DNA from: Gammaproteobacteria bacterium RIFCSPHIGHO2_12_FULL_37_14
GTDB lineage: Bacteria > Pseudomonadota > Gammaproteobacteria > DSM-16500
DNA: 23,844 nucleotides
Reading direction: 5' to 3'
NCBI GenBank assembly: GCA_001801485.1
Contig: MGXV01000055.1
Coordinates: 1 to 23,844 of the forward strand
Every line of letters starts with the position of its first letter. Position 1 is the first letter of the stretch. Positions 17,221 to 23,844 of this stretch are shown in pieces. A model generated the notes under the pieces. That model was given only the letters and a program-made list of their open reading frames with translations, ran no database searches and was not told where the DNA came from. The position numbers and the translations under genes are program-made.

Positions 17221-17676
17221 ATGCCTGTCAAAAAACTCAAAGAATTTCTTGATAGTCAGCGAGTTAAGTACGTTTCCATGATCCATTCTCCTGCATTTAC
17301 CTCGCAAGAAATCGCTGCTGCTGCACATGTATCTGGTAAGCAATTAGCTAAAACCGTCATTGTTAAAATGAATGGTCAATTTGCTATGGTAGTGATCCCA
17401 GCGAATGATCAAATTAATTTTGCAAAATTAAAAGCAGTGGCTGGAGCATCAGTCGATTTAGCTTCCGAATCTGAATTTAAAGATAAATTTGCAGGGTGTG
17501 AAGTGGGTGCCATGCCGCCTTTTGGTAATTTATACGATATGCCAGTATTTGTGTCAAATCAGCTAGGCTCACAAGAACATATTATATTTAATGCAGGCTC
17601 ACATTCTGAATTAATACAACTTTCTTATGCTGACTTCGAAAAACTCGTCAAACCAACAGTAGTTGCATTATCTTAG
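17221..17676 (+). CDS. YbaK/ProX-type aminoacyl-tRNA deacylase-like protein
   Basis: A 151-residue single-domain protein of the YbaK/ProRS-INS superfamily, whose members hydrolyse mischarged tRNAs such as Cys- or Ala-tRNA(Pro). Typical features are the early His/Ser segment [20 protein letters not shown] with K44 and K49, and [16 protein letters not shown] with the conserved Gly/Pro pattern. The exact tRNA substrate cannot be assigned from sequence. A strong AAAGGAG site and a nearby extended -10 box suggest its own promoter, 64 bases after iscS. It is convergent with the antiporter gene across a hairpin terminator. Confidence 0.85.
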   Translation: MPVKKLKEFLDSQRVKYVSMIHSPAFTSQEIAAAAHVSGKQLAKTVIVKMNGQFAMVVIPANDQINFAKLKAVAGASVDLASESEFKDKFAGCEVGAMPPFGNLYDMPVFVSNQLGSQEHIIFNAGSHSELIQLSYADFEKLVKPTVVALS

Positions 17677-17697
17677 CTAGAATATTTTTATGCATCT

Positions 17698-17735
17698 GAA
17701 GAGATTTATCCGGGATTAATCTCTTCTTAATTTTT
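17698..17735 (+). terminator. intrinsic terminator after the YbaK-like gene
   Basis: A 9-bp perfect stem GAAGAGATT / AATCTCTTC (17698-17726) followed by TTAATTTTTC. The right arm overlaps the last codons and stop of the convergent antiporter gene. In the leftward direction the T tract is poor. Confidence 0.7.
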
Positions 17736-18891
17736 CAGTGGTAGCTAAGGGAGTTGGATAACTCATCACGGTCCAATAGCAAGAGACAATAAAGGTGATA
17801 ATAATGGCTGCTTCAGCCATATACGCTGCTACTGGTGTCAGAATTTTCGTTTCCAGCGACAGATAGATGACCAAAAGAGAAAATTCGCTCATTTGTCCTA
17901 AACGCACACCTATTTCCAAGCTGATTTTTTTTAATTCACCGGAGCGTTGTAACAGCCAATTAAAAGTAATAGGTTTTAAGATGAGAATTAAAGCCGCTAA
18001 GGTACACGCTGCAATCGCCACATCGGGAAAGTAGCTAAAGTTAAAACCTGCACCAATGGTGAAGAAAAACATGACGAGAAAAAAATCACGTAATGGTTTT
18101 AAACTTTCAGCAATATAAAAAGCGATTGGATTGGAGGCTAGCGTGATACCGGCAATAAAAGCGCCGATTTCTTCTGATAGCCCCATTGCGCGGCTGAGTT
18201 CAGCCATACATAAGCACCAGGCTATCGAGAGAATGAAAATATATTCATGAATTTTATCGAAGCGTTCTAATAAATAGTAGAGAACATAATTAGAAAAAAC
18301 ATAAGCAATTGATAACAAAATTGGAAAAGCAAAGAAAATGATTCCTATTTGAGTCATCGATAAAGAACGTCCACCTATAATTTCTAAGGCAAGAAGAGTG
18401 ATAATAGCAATCATATCTTGTAGCAATAGAATACTGACGACTAATTCTCCAGTATGTTGATGATGTAAAATCGTGGTTGGCAATAATTTGATACCGATAA
18501 TGGTGCTAGAAAACATGGAGGTCACACCAATGATAGCACTGGCTGATATCGAGTAACCAAATAGATAACTTGGTATAAAACCAATGACAAAAAAGATAAG
18601 TGAACTAATTAAGGTAATGACACTCATTTTTCGTAAAGAATGAAAAAGATTTTGTGGCTGTAAATGCAATCCGAGTAAAAACAGCAAAAAGATAATTCCA
18701 ACATCACCGACTTGTTTCACGATCGCAGTATTGTCAATGAGTCTTAGTCCCCATGGTCCTAATATTGCTCCCAGTGCAATATAAGCGACTAATAGCGATT
18801 GCCGTGTGAATAGCGCTAATGTTGATAATATCGCTGTTCCGGCAAAAATAAGAAAAATGACATAGGTAATGTTATCTGGTTGTTGATACAT
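17716..18891 (-). CDS. CPA2-family cation/proton antiporter
   Basis: A 391-residue inner-membrane protein with about 12 hydrophobic segments. It resembles the membrane domain of KefB/NapA-type monovalent cation:proton antiporters: a Gly-rich early region (LGAILGPWGLRL), the conserved QD pair in SILLLQDMIAI, and GLSEEIGAFIAGITLA. It lacks the C-terminal TrkA-N nucleotide-binding domain of KefB/KefC, ending soon after the last helix. The transported ion (Na+ or K+) cannot be assigned. The ATG at 18891 shares its A with the putA stop codon (TGATG) and has GAGGAT 5 bases upstream inside putA, so translation is probably coupled to putA. A TTG one codon earlier is less likely. Confidence 0.88.
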   Translation of the reverse strand: MYQQPDNITYVIFLIFAGTAILSTLALFTRQSLLVAYIALGAILGPWGLRLIDNTAIVKQVGDVGIIFLLFLLGLHLQPQNLFHSLRKMSVITLISSLIFFVIGFIPSYLFGYSISASAIIGVTSMFSSTIIGIKLLPTTILHHQHTGELVVSILLLQDMIAIITLLALEIIGGRSLSMTQIGIIFFAFPILLSIAYVFSNYVLYYLLERFDKIHEYIFILSIAWCLCMAELSRAMGLSEEIGAFIAGITLASNPIAFYIAESLKPLRDFFLVMFFFTIGAGFNFSYFPDVAIAACTLAALILILKPITFNWLLQRSGELKKISLEIGVRLGQMSEFSLLVIYLSLETKILTPVAAYMAEAAIIITFIVSCYWTVMSYPTPLATTEKLRRD

Positions 18892-21800
18892 CAACTATCC
18901 TCAATTAAAGAGACTAAATGTGCATTGCCGCCCACAGCAACGGTATTAATAGAGGTAGATCGTTCCACACATAATCGTGGTAAATAATGGGGACCACCTG
19001 CTTTAGGCCCAGTTCCTGATAAGCCTTCGCCGCCAAATGGTTGTACTCCAACCACTGCGCCAATCATATTACGATTAATATAAATATTGCCAATAGGCAT
19101 GTTACGTACGATAGATTCTACCACTGAATCGATACGACTATGTACCCCTAATGTTAATCCATAACCAGTATCAATTATATTTTTTATTACATTATTTAAT
19201 TCGTGAGCACGATATCGAATGATATGTAAGATGGGGCCAAATACTTCTCCTTCAAGGATAGATAAGCTATTTATTTCAAAAATACAGGGTGAAAAATAAT
19301 AACCTGGCCCAGTCTTTGACAAGGGCGCTTGTGCAATGAACTTAGCTTGTTGATCCATTTTAGCAAAATGCTTTTTTAGCAGGTGCAACGCACTTTCATC
19401 AATCACCGGACCAATATCAGTGGCTAGTAAGCTGGGATCACCAATGGTCAATTCTGCCAAATAACCGGTTAACATGGTTAATAATTTTGGTGCAAATTCC
19501 TCTTGTACAAATAACACTCGTAAAGCAGAACATCGTTGTCCTGCGCTATTAAAAGCAGATTGCACAATGTCAATGACAGCTTGTTCAGGCAGTGCGGAAG
19601 AATCGACAATCATCGCATTTTGTCCACCTGTTTCAGCGATGAAAAGAGCAATGGGACCACTGCGATTGGCAAGTGATCGCTCAATACTTTTAGCTGTTTC
19701 TGTTGATCCTGTGAACATGACTCCTGCTACTCGCGGATCGCCGACTAGTTTTGCACCAATCGTACTGCCATTCCCTATTAATAATTGCAATACATTTTTT
19801 GGAATACCGGCGCGATGTAAAATTTGGATGGCGTGATAAGCAATGAAAGGTGTTTGTAAAGCAGGTTTAGCAATGACTACATTTCCCGTGACCAAAGCAG
19901 CAACGATTTGACCAGTAAAGATGGCTAATGGAAAATTCCAGGGACTAATACAAGTCATAATACCGCGAGGATGTAAAGATAACTGATTGTTTTCTCCTGT
20001 TGGGCCAGGTAGCGTAATCGGCGTTAGATCTAGGCGAGCACGATAAGCATAATAGCGACAATAATCGATAGTTTCACGTATTTCAGCAATACCATCAGGA
20101 ATACATTTTCCTCCTTCTTTGCAAAGTAGTGTGATTAACATAGGCATGTCACGTTGAAAAGCTTCTGCTGCGTATTCTAAAATGTTGGCGCGTTCTATTG
20201 CGGGAACGGATGCCCATAAATGAGTAGCATTTGCTGCGATAGTGAGCGCAGTGTCGACATCGGTCTCGTTTGCTAAACTAACTTCACCCATGGGATGACC
20301 ATCGTTTGGTGATAAAACAGGTTTATAATTTTTAACATTCAGCGATTTTTGATGAATCAGTGATTCTGCTCGCCAGGGGTTTTTTGCAGCTTCTTCCATT
20401 TGTTTTTTAAGGATTAGTAATTGTTGGGGGTGAGTTAAATCTAATCCTGAAGAATTTAACCAATCGTTGTAAATATTTTCAGGAAGAAGAATAGCAGGAT
20501 GTGGTTTATTAGGTAACATTGCGATGCGATTCATCGGATTAAAAATTATTTTTTCGATAGGAATATTTTCATCGAATAACTGATTAATAAAGGATGTATT
20601 CGCTCCATTTTCTAATATTCGACGTACTAAATAACCTAATAAATCTTGATAGGTACCGACAGGTGCATAGATTCGGCAAGGTTGATTCCATGTAGATGGA
20701 TTAATAAGGTGATCATAGAGTGGGCGACCCATGCCGTGTAAACATTGAAATTCGTATTTACCTAGCGCGTCAGGAAAGATTTTTATCAGCTCAAGCACAG
20801 CAGCAATGGAGTAGGCATTATGCGTGCCGAATTGTGAATAAAAATGATTGGATTGTGAAAGAAGTTTTTTAGCACAAGCAATATAAGAAATATCAGTTGA
20901 ATTTTTGCGAGTAAATACAGGATAACTACTTAATCCGAGTACTTGACTAGTTTTAATTTCCGCATCCCAGTAAGCGCCTTTCACTAATCTTACAATGATG
21001 CGCTTTGTATGACGTTTTGCTAAGTCAGCAAGCCAGTCAATCACATAAAATGTTCGTTTTTGATACGCTTGGATAGCTAAACCTAATCCTTCCCAATTAG
21101 TTAATGAAGCATCGGCAAAAACTATTTCAAAAATATCAAGTGAAAGATCTAATCGATCAGCTTCTTCGGCATCAATAATGATTCGAATATTATTTTTTTT
21201 TGCTTTTTCAATCAGGATAAGTAATTTAGTAGGAAGTGTTTGCAACACACGTTCACGTTGAGAATATTCATAACGAGGATGTAAGGCGGATAGTTTGATG
21301 GATATGCCATGGTTTTTAGCAAGCTCATTGGAGTGAATATTGCCAATTACATCAATGGCGTGTGCATAGGCATCAAAATAATGTTGAGCATCTTCGGCAG
21401 TGCGAGCAGCTTCACCTAGCATATCAAATGAAAAACCATACCCCATTGTTTCAAGCTTCTTAGCATGAGTGAGTGCGGATTCGATGCTCTGGCCGATAAT
21501 AAATTCCTCACCAAGTGATTTCATGATTTGTAAAATAATGGGTCGGATCATCGTGATACCCAGATGACTAGTTGCACGTTCAAGAGAAGCAAGTAACCCT
21601 TTTTTATCATCGTGCAGGGGTTTATAAATTTTACCAGTTAATAAAAGTGACCAAGTTGTAGCATGGATAAAAAACGAAGGAGCTGTTTTCAGATGATGTT
21701 TCCAATTAATAGTTGCAATTTTATCGGCAATAAATTTATCTCTGGTAGCGGTATCTGGAATACGTAGCAAGGCTTCTGCTAAGCACATTAAGGCAATCCC

Positions 21801-22031
21801 TTCATCTGTTGATAAGCTATATTCCTGAAGCAATACATTTAATTTGCTGAGTTTTTTGTATTTTCGTGCTTCTGAAACCAGATCTTTAGCAGTAGTGGCG
21901 ATCTGCCCGAGCATGGATTCAGGTAAATTCGCTTGTTGAATGAGATGATCGATGCAAAGGGTTTCATCCATTCGGTAGGCATTTGTGATAACATCTCGCA
22001 AAGGATGAGCTTGGGTCAGGGTGGTTAGCAT
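18891..22031 (-). CDS. putA: bifunctional proline dehydrogenase / delta-1-pyrroline-5-carboxylate dehydrogenase (type A)
   Basis: A 1046-residue enzyme that oxidises proline to glutamate. The FAD-dependent PRODH barrel (about 130-490) has SIKLSALHPRYE, RLVKGAYWD, QCLHGMGRPLYD and the proline-binding RR at 470-471. The NAD-dependent P5C dehydrogenase domain (about 560-1030) has SPWNFPLA, E800 in IAETGGQ, C834 in SAGQRCSALR and QPFGGEGLSGTGPKAGG. The first residues do not encode the ribbon-helix-helix DNA-binding domain of E. coli PutA, and the length fits the shorter type A proteins, so it should be an enzyme only and not its own repressor. The ATG at 22031 has a weak GGA site. It is divergent from the RNase T gene (66 bases between) and overlaps the antiporter start by one base. 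Confidence 0.97.
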   Translation of the reverse strand: MLTTLTQAHPLRDVITNAYRMDETLCIDHLIQQANLPESMLGQIATTAKDLVSEARKYKKLSKLNVLLQEYSLSTDEGIALMCLAEALLRIPDTATRDKFIADKIATINWKHHLKTAPSFFIHATTWSLLLTGKIYKPLHDDKKGLLASLERATSHLGITMIRPIILQIMKSLGEEFIIGQSIESALTHAKKLETMGYGFSFDMLGEAARTAEDAQHYFDAYAHAIDVIGNIHSNELAKNHGISIKLSALHPRYEYSQRERVLQTLPTKLLILIEKAKKNNIRIIIDAEEADRLDLSLDIFEIVFADASLTNWEGLGLAIQAYQKRTFYVIDWLADLAKRHTKRIIVRLVKGAYWDAEIKTSQVLGLSSYPVFTRKNSTDISYIACAKKLLSQSNHFYSQFGTHNAYSIAAVLELIKIFPDALGKYEFQCLHGMGRPLYDHLINPSTWNQPCRIYAPVGTYQDLLGYLVRRILENGANTSFINQLFDENIPIEKIIFNPMNRIAMLPNKPHPAILLPENIYNDWLNSSGLDLTHPQQLLILKKQMEEAAKNPWRAESLIHQKSLNVKNYKPVLSPNDGHPMGEVSLANETDVDTALTIAANATHLWASVPAIERANILEYAAEAFQRDMPMLITLLCKEGGKCIPDGIAEIRETIDYCRYYAYRARLDLTPITLPGPTGENNQLSLHPRGIMTCISPWNFPLAIFTGQIVAALVTGNVVIAKPALQTPFIAYHAIQILHRAGIPKNVLQLLIGNGSTIGAKLVGDPRVAGVMFTGSTETAKSIERSLANRSGPIALFIAETGGQNAMIVDSSALPEQAVIDIVQSAFNSAGQRCSALRVLFVQEEFAPKLLTMLTGYLAELTIGDPSLLATDIGPVIDESALHLLKKHFAKMDQQAKFIAQAPLSKTGPGYYFSPCIFEINSLSILEGEVFGPILHIIRYRAHELNNVIKNIIDTGYGLTLGVHSRIDSVVESIVRNMPIGNIYINRNMIGAVVGVQPFGGEGLSGTGPKAGGPHYLPRLCVERSTSINTVAVGGNAHLVSLIEDS
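18897..18902 (-). promoter_or_regulatory. Shine-Dalgarno for the antiporter inside putA
   Basis: GAGGAT on the minus strand, 5 bases before the ATG at 18891 and lying within the last putA codons. It supports ATG over the TTG at 18894. Confidence 0.55.
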
Positions 22032-22097
22032 AATATTCCATATTCGTTAGTGGATAGTCGTATAGCTGAAATATATCAAAGTATTGAGTAGAGAAAA

Positions 22098-22718
22098 ATG
22101 AATCGTCAGCATTTAATGAATTTATCACGCCGTTTCCGCGGTTTGTTGCCTATTGTTATAGATGTAGAAACATCAGGGTTGCATTCAGCTACAGATGCAC
22201 TTCTTGAGATTGCTGCCGTGACGCTCATGTTGGATGAGGAGGGAAAACTATATCGTGATAAGACATTGGCTTATCATGTAGAACCTTTTCTTGGCGCGCG
22301 TTTAGAGAAAGAATCTTTGGAAATTACCGGTATTGATCCAACCCATCCATTTCGTTTTGCTATTCCTGAAGCGCAAGCATTGCAGCGTATTTTTGCTATG
22401 GTAAGAGCTCAGCTTGAAATAACGTCTTGTTATCGTGCTGTCTTGGTGGGTCATAATGCCTGGTTTGATTTGAGTTTTATTTTGGCAGCTGCGAAACGTT
22501 CCCATCTTCGTTATCTTCCTTTTCATACTTTTACAACTTTAGATACAGCTTCTCTAGCTGCCGTCGCACTAGGTGAAACTGTATTAGCGCGCGCAGCAAG
22601 GCGTGCACGCATTCCATTTGATCTACAGCAAGCGCATTCTGCGATTTATGATGTGGAGCGAACAGCAGAGTTGTTTTGTTATATAGCAAATCGTTTTTTG
22701 TATAAAAATCCTACTTAA
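22098..22718 (+). CDS. rnt: ribonuclease T
   Basis: A 206-residue 3'-5' exoribonuclease of the DEDDh family that trims the 3' ends of tRNA and other stable RNAs. All catalytic residues are visible and their numbering is one below that of E. coli RNase T: D22 and E24 in VIDVETSG, D124 in NAWFDLSF, H180 and D185 in QQAHSAIYDVERTAELF. The N-terminal RRFRGLLPIVIDVETSG stretch is diagnostic. An alternative ATG at 22116 would remove six residues; the first ATG is kept because GAGTAGAGA lies just upstream of it. It is divergent from putA. Confidence 0.95.
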   Translation: MNRQHLMNLSRRFRGLLPIVIDVETSGLHSATDALLEIAAVTLMLDEEGKLYRDKTLAYHVEPFLGARLEKESLEITGIDPTHPFRFAIPEAQALQRIFAMVRAQLEITSCYRAVLVGHNAWFDLSFILAAAKRSHLRYLPFHTFTTLDTASLAAVALGETVLARAARRARIPFDLQQAHSAIYDVERTAELFCYIANRFLYKNPT

Positions 22719-22805
22719 TCGAGAATCTTTATTGTGGCTTGTCTAGCGTTTATTCTTATGCGACTATGATAAATAAGCACATATAGATGGTAACGGGATA
22801 ATCTG

Positions 22806-23576
22806 ATGAAAATCTTTGGTTACTTATTGATAGTTGCTGGTTGTTGTCAGTGCTGTTTTGCTGCAAATGATGGCACCTCTATTCAACCACCACCCGCTAC
22901 AGTGATGTATTTAGAAGCCACTAGCAATTCTCCGGTTGTTCAAAATGAAAAATATACTGATTTACCAGTATGTCCTAGTTCGATAACAAACTGCCCAGAT
23001 GTCAATGGAAATGGAGGTAGTTCTACTCTTTTAGCTGATTGTCCAGATTATTGTAGGCGTACTAGAACGCCACCCATTTCACATGTACCAGGAACAGATG
23101 TGCCCCAAACGATTACAGATGCTATTTGTCCTTCTTCCTATAAAATGGTGGGTGTTTATGACATGGCTCCTGAAGTGGTCAATAAAGACCTTCCAGAGTT
23201 TGCTCCTAAAACTCAAGCTGAATTGCTGTATCTTCGACAAAGAGGGGTACCTTGTTATGGTGGTCCCGAGAAGAGTGACAAGATATCTACGGATGTTCTT
23301 ATCATGATGGCGGAGTATCAAGATGTCGAAAATGTGTATCTGGTGACCAATTTACTGCCGAATTCATGCGAATGCTTTAAATTTAATGCTCTGGCTAGTA
23401 AATCTACCTGGGAATCTTGTTCCTGTACTGAAAGTGGCGCAAGTGTAATAGACTATAAAATATACTATAAAATTTTGATGTGCAATCCTCCTCTGGGTCA
23501 ATATGTAGCAGAAAATTTTGCCCCTATCTCAATAGTTTGTGCCCGTATCAAAACGACATGGAAGAGTTTGCAATAG
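22806..23576 (+). CDS. secreted cysteine-rich protein of unknown function
   Basis: I do not recognise this 256-residue protein. It starts with a Sec signal peptide (about 1-20, MKIFGYLLIVAGCCQCCFAA). The mature part has 12 cysteines at 56, 63, 79, 83, 108, 150, 188, 190, 205, 207, 226 and 245, including CEC and CSC pairs; an even number suggests up to six disulfides. The first 100 mature residues are Pro/Ser/Thr-rich, with two CPSS motifs (56-59 and 108-111); the rest looks globular. No transmembrane segment or enzyme motif is visible. GGGAT lies 8 bases before the ATG and a TATGAT box is further upstream. The rnt stop is 87 bases before it. Confidence 0.75.
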   Translation: MKIFGYLLIVAGCCQCCFAANDGTSIQPPPATVMYLEATSNSPVVQNEKYTDLPVCPSSITNCPDVNGNGGSSTLLADCPDYCRRTRTPPISHVPGTDVPQTITDAICPSSYKMVGVYDMAPEVVNKDLPEFAPKTQAELLYLRQRGVPCYGGPEKSDKISTDVLIMMAEYQDVENVYLVTNLLPNSCECFKFNALASKSTWESCSCTESGASVIDYKIYYKILMCNPPLGQYVAENFAPISIVCARIKTTWKSLQ

Positions 23577-23624
23577 AATTAGTGAGGGCAAAATTGGCCA
23601 AACTCGAGTAAGGAATCGATCATA

Positions 23625-23844
23625 CTATTCCTCGGCACTTGCTGGGGGATCGCTTTGTTGCTTCATATGCCATTGGCCTGCTGCGCCAGATGTCTTAAAC
23701 AATCCGGCAACCTTGACGACTTAGCGCTGGTTGGTGCGCGGGATGTTGTTGATGCAATTCTTGGCCAAATTCCTGCATAGTAGTTTCCATTGCTGATTTT
23801 TTTGTTCGACATAATTTCTCAACGAACGCGCCACAGCAGTGTCC
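23625..23844 (-). pseudogene. possible decayed gene fragment running off the right edge
   Basis: On the minus strand one frame reads ARSLRNYVEQKNQQWKLL, then stops at 23721-23723. It resumes in the same frame after the stop with VVKVAGLFKTSGAAGQWH and ends at 23625. A second frame gives an equally protein-like METTMQEFGQELHQQHPA in the middle. This pattern could be a gene broken by a frameshift and a stop, or chance. I recognise no family. The stretch looks less AT-rich than its neighbours. The rest of 23577-23844 shows no other gene. Confidence 0.25.

Noticed and set aside
22032..22097. Possible divergent promoters between putA and rnt
   Set aside because: Only weak TTGATA and TATAGC-like matches with poor partners were seen, so no box could be placed with confidence.
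23539..23724. 61-residue rightward reading frame across the end of the cysteine-rich gene
   Set aside because: It overlaps the real gene in another frame, has no ribosome site, and is matched by a more protein-like frame on the opposite strand.

Overview
The window is visibly AT-rich chromosomal DNA from a gammaproteobacterium, most likely of the Legionellales (Coxiella/Legionella relatives). The pointers are an RNase T gene (a family largely confined to gammaproteobacteria), the divergent suhB/trmJ pair, a type A PutA without a DNA-binding domain, a Legionella-like acetoacetate decarboxylase, and an ankyrin-repeat protein with an acidic C-terminus of the kind seen in type IV effectors. The taxonomic call is inference. 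I see no rRNA, tRNA, CRISPR array or intact insertion sequence.

Layout. Positions 1-235 hold a short REP-like palindrome and no gene. From 236 to 6999 three genes run leftward: a very large CheB-CheR-PAS-histidine kinase-receiver hybrid whose receiver has Asn at the phosphoacceptor position, a secreted GH18-type glycosidase-like protein, and an EamA/DMT permease. From 7136 to 10517 a rightward cluster purH-purE-glyA makes purines and one-carbon units; PurH consumes 10-formyl-THF, which derives from the methylene-THF made by GlyA. From 10689 to 13109 lie three accessory rightward genes: a secreted 135-residue protein, a Tyr/Ser/Asn-rich putative lipoprotein, and the ankyrin protein. A perfect 28-bp palindrome separates them from a convergent 64-residue protein gene.

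From 13494 to 17676 is housekeeping: suhB (leftward) and trmJ (rightward) are divergent as in many gammaproteobacteria. An acetoacetate decarboxylase then sits before an IscS-like cysteine desulfurase, with no iscR, iscU or iscA alongside, followed by a YbaK-type deacylase. A hairpin terminator separates this block from the convergent putA-antiporter pair (17716-22031, leftward), where the antiporter start overlaps the putA stop as TGATG. RNase T is divergent from putA. The right end holds an unrecognised secreted protein with 12 cysteines in its mature part and, at the edge, a stretch that may be a decayed leftward gene.

Most of the window is ordinary core metabolism. The most unusual items are the Asn-for-Asp receiver in the chemotaxis-like hybrid kinase, the IscS without IscU or the usual C-terminal tail, the coupled PutA/antiporter pair, the perfect hairpins at 12663-12692 and 13136-13163, and the unknown secreted proteins. 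I did not find a clear new multi-gene system.
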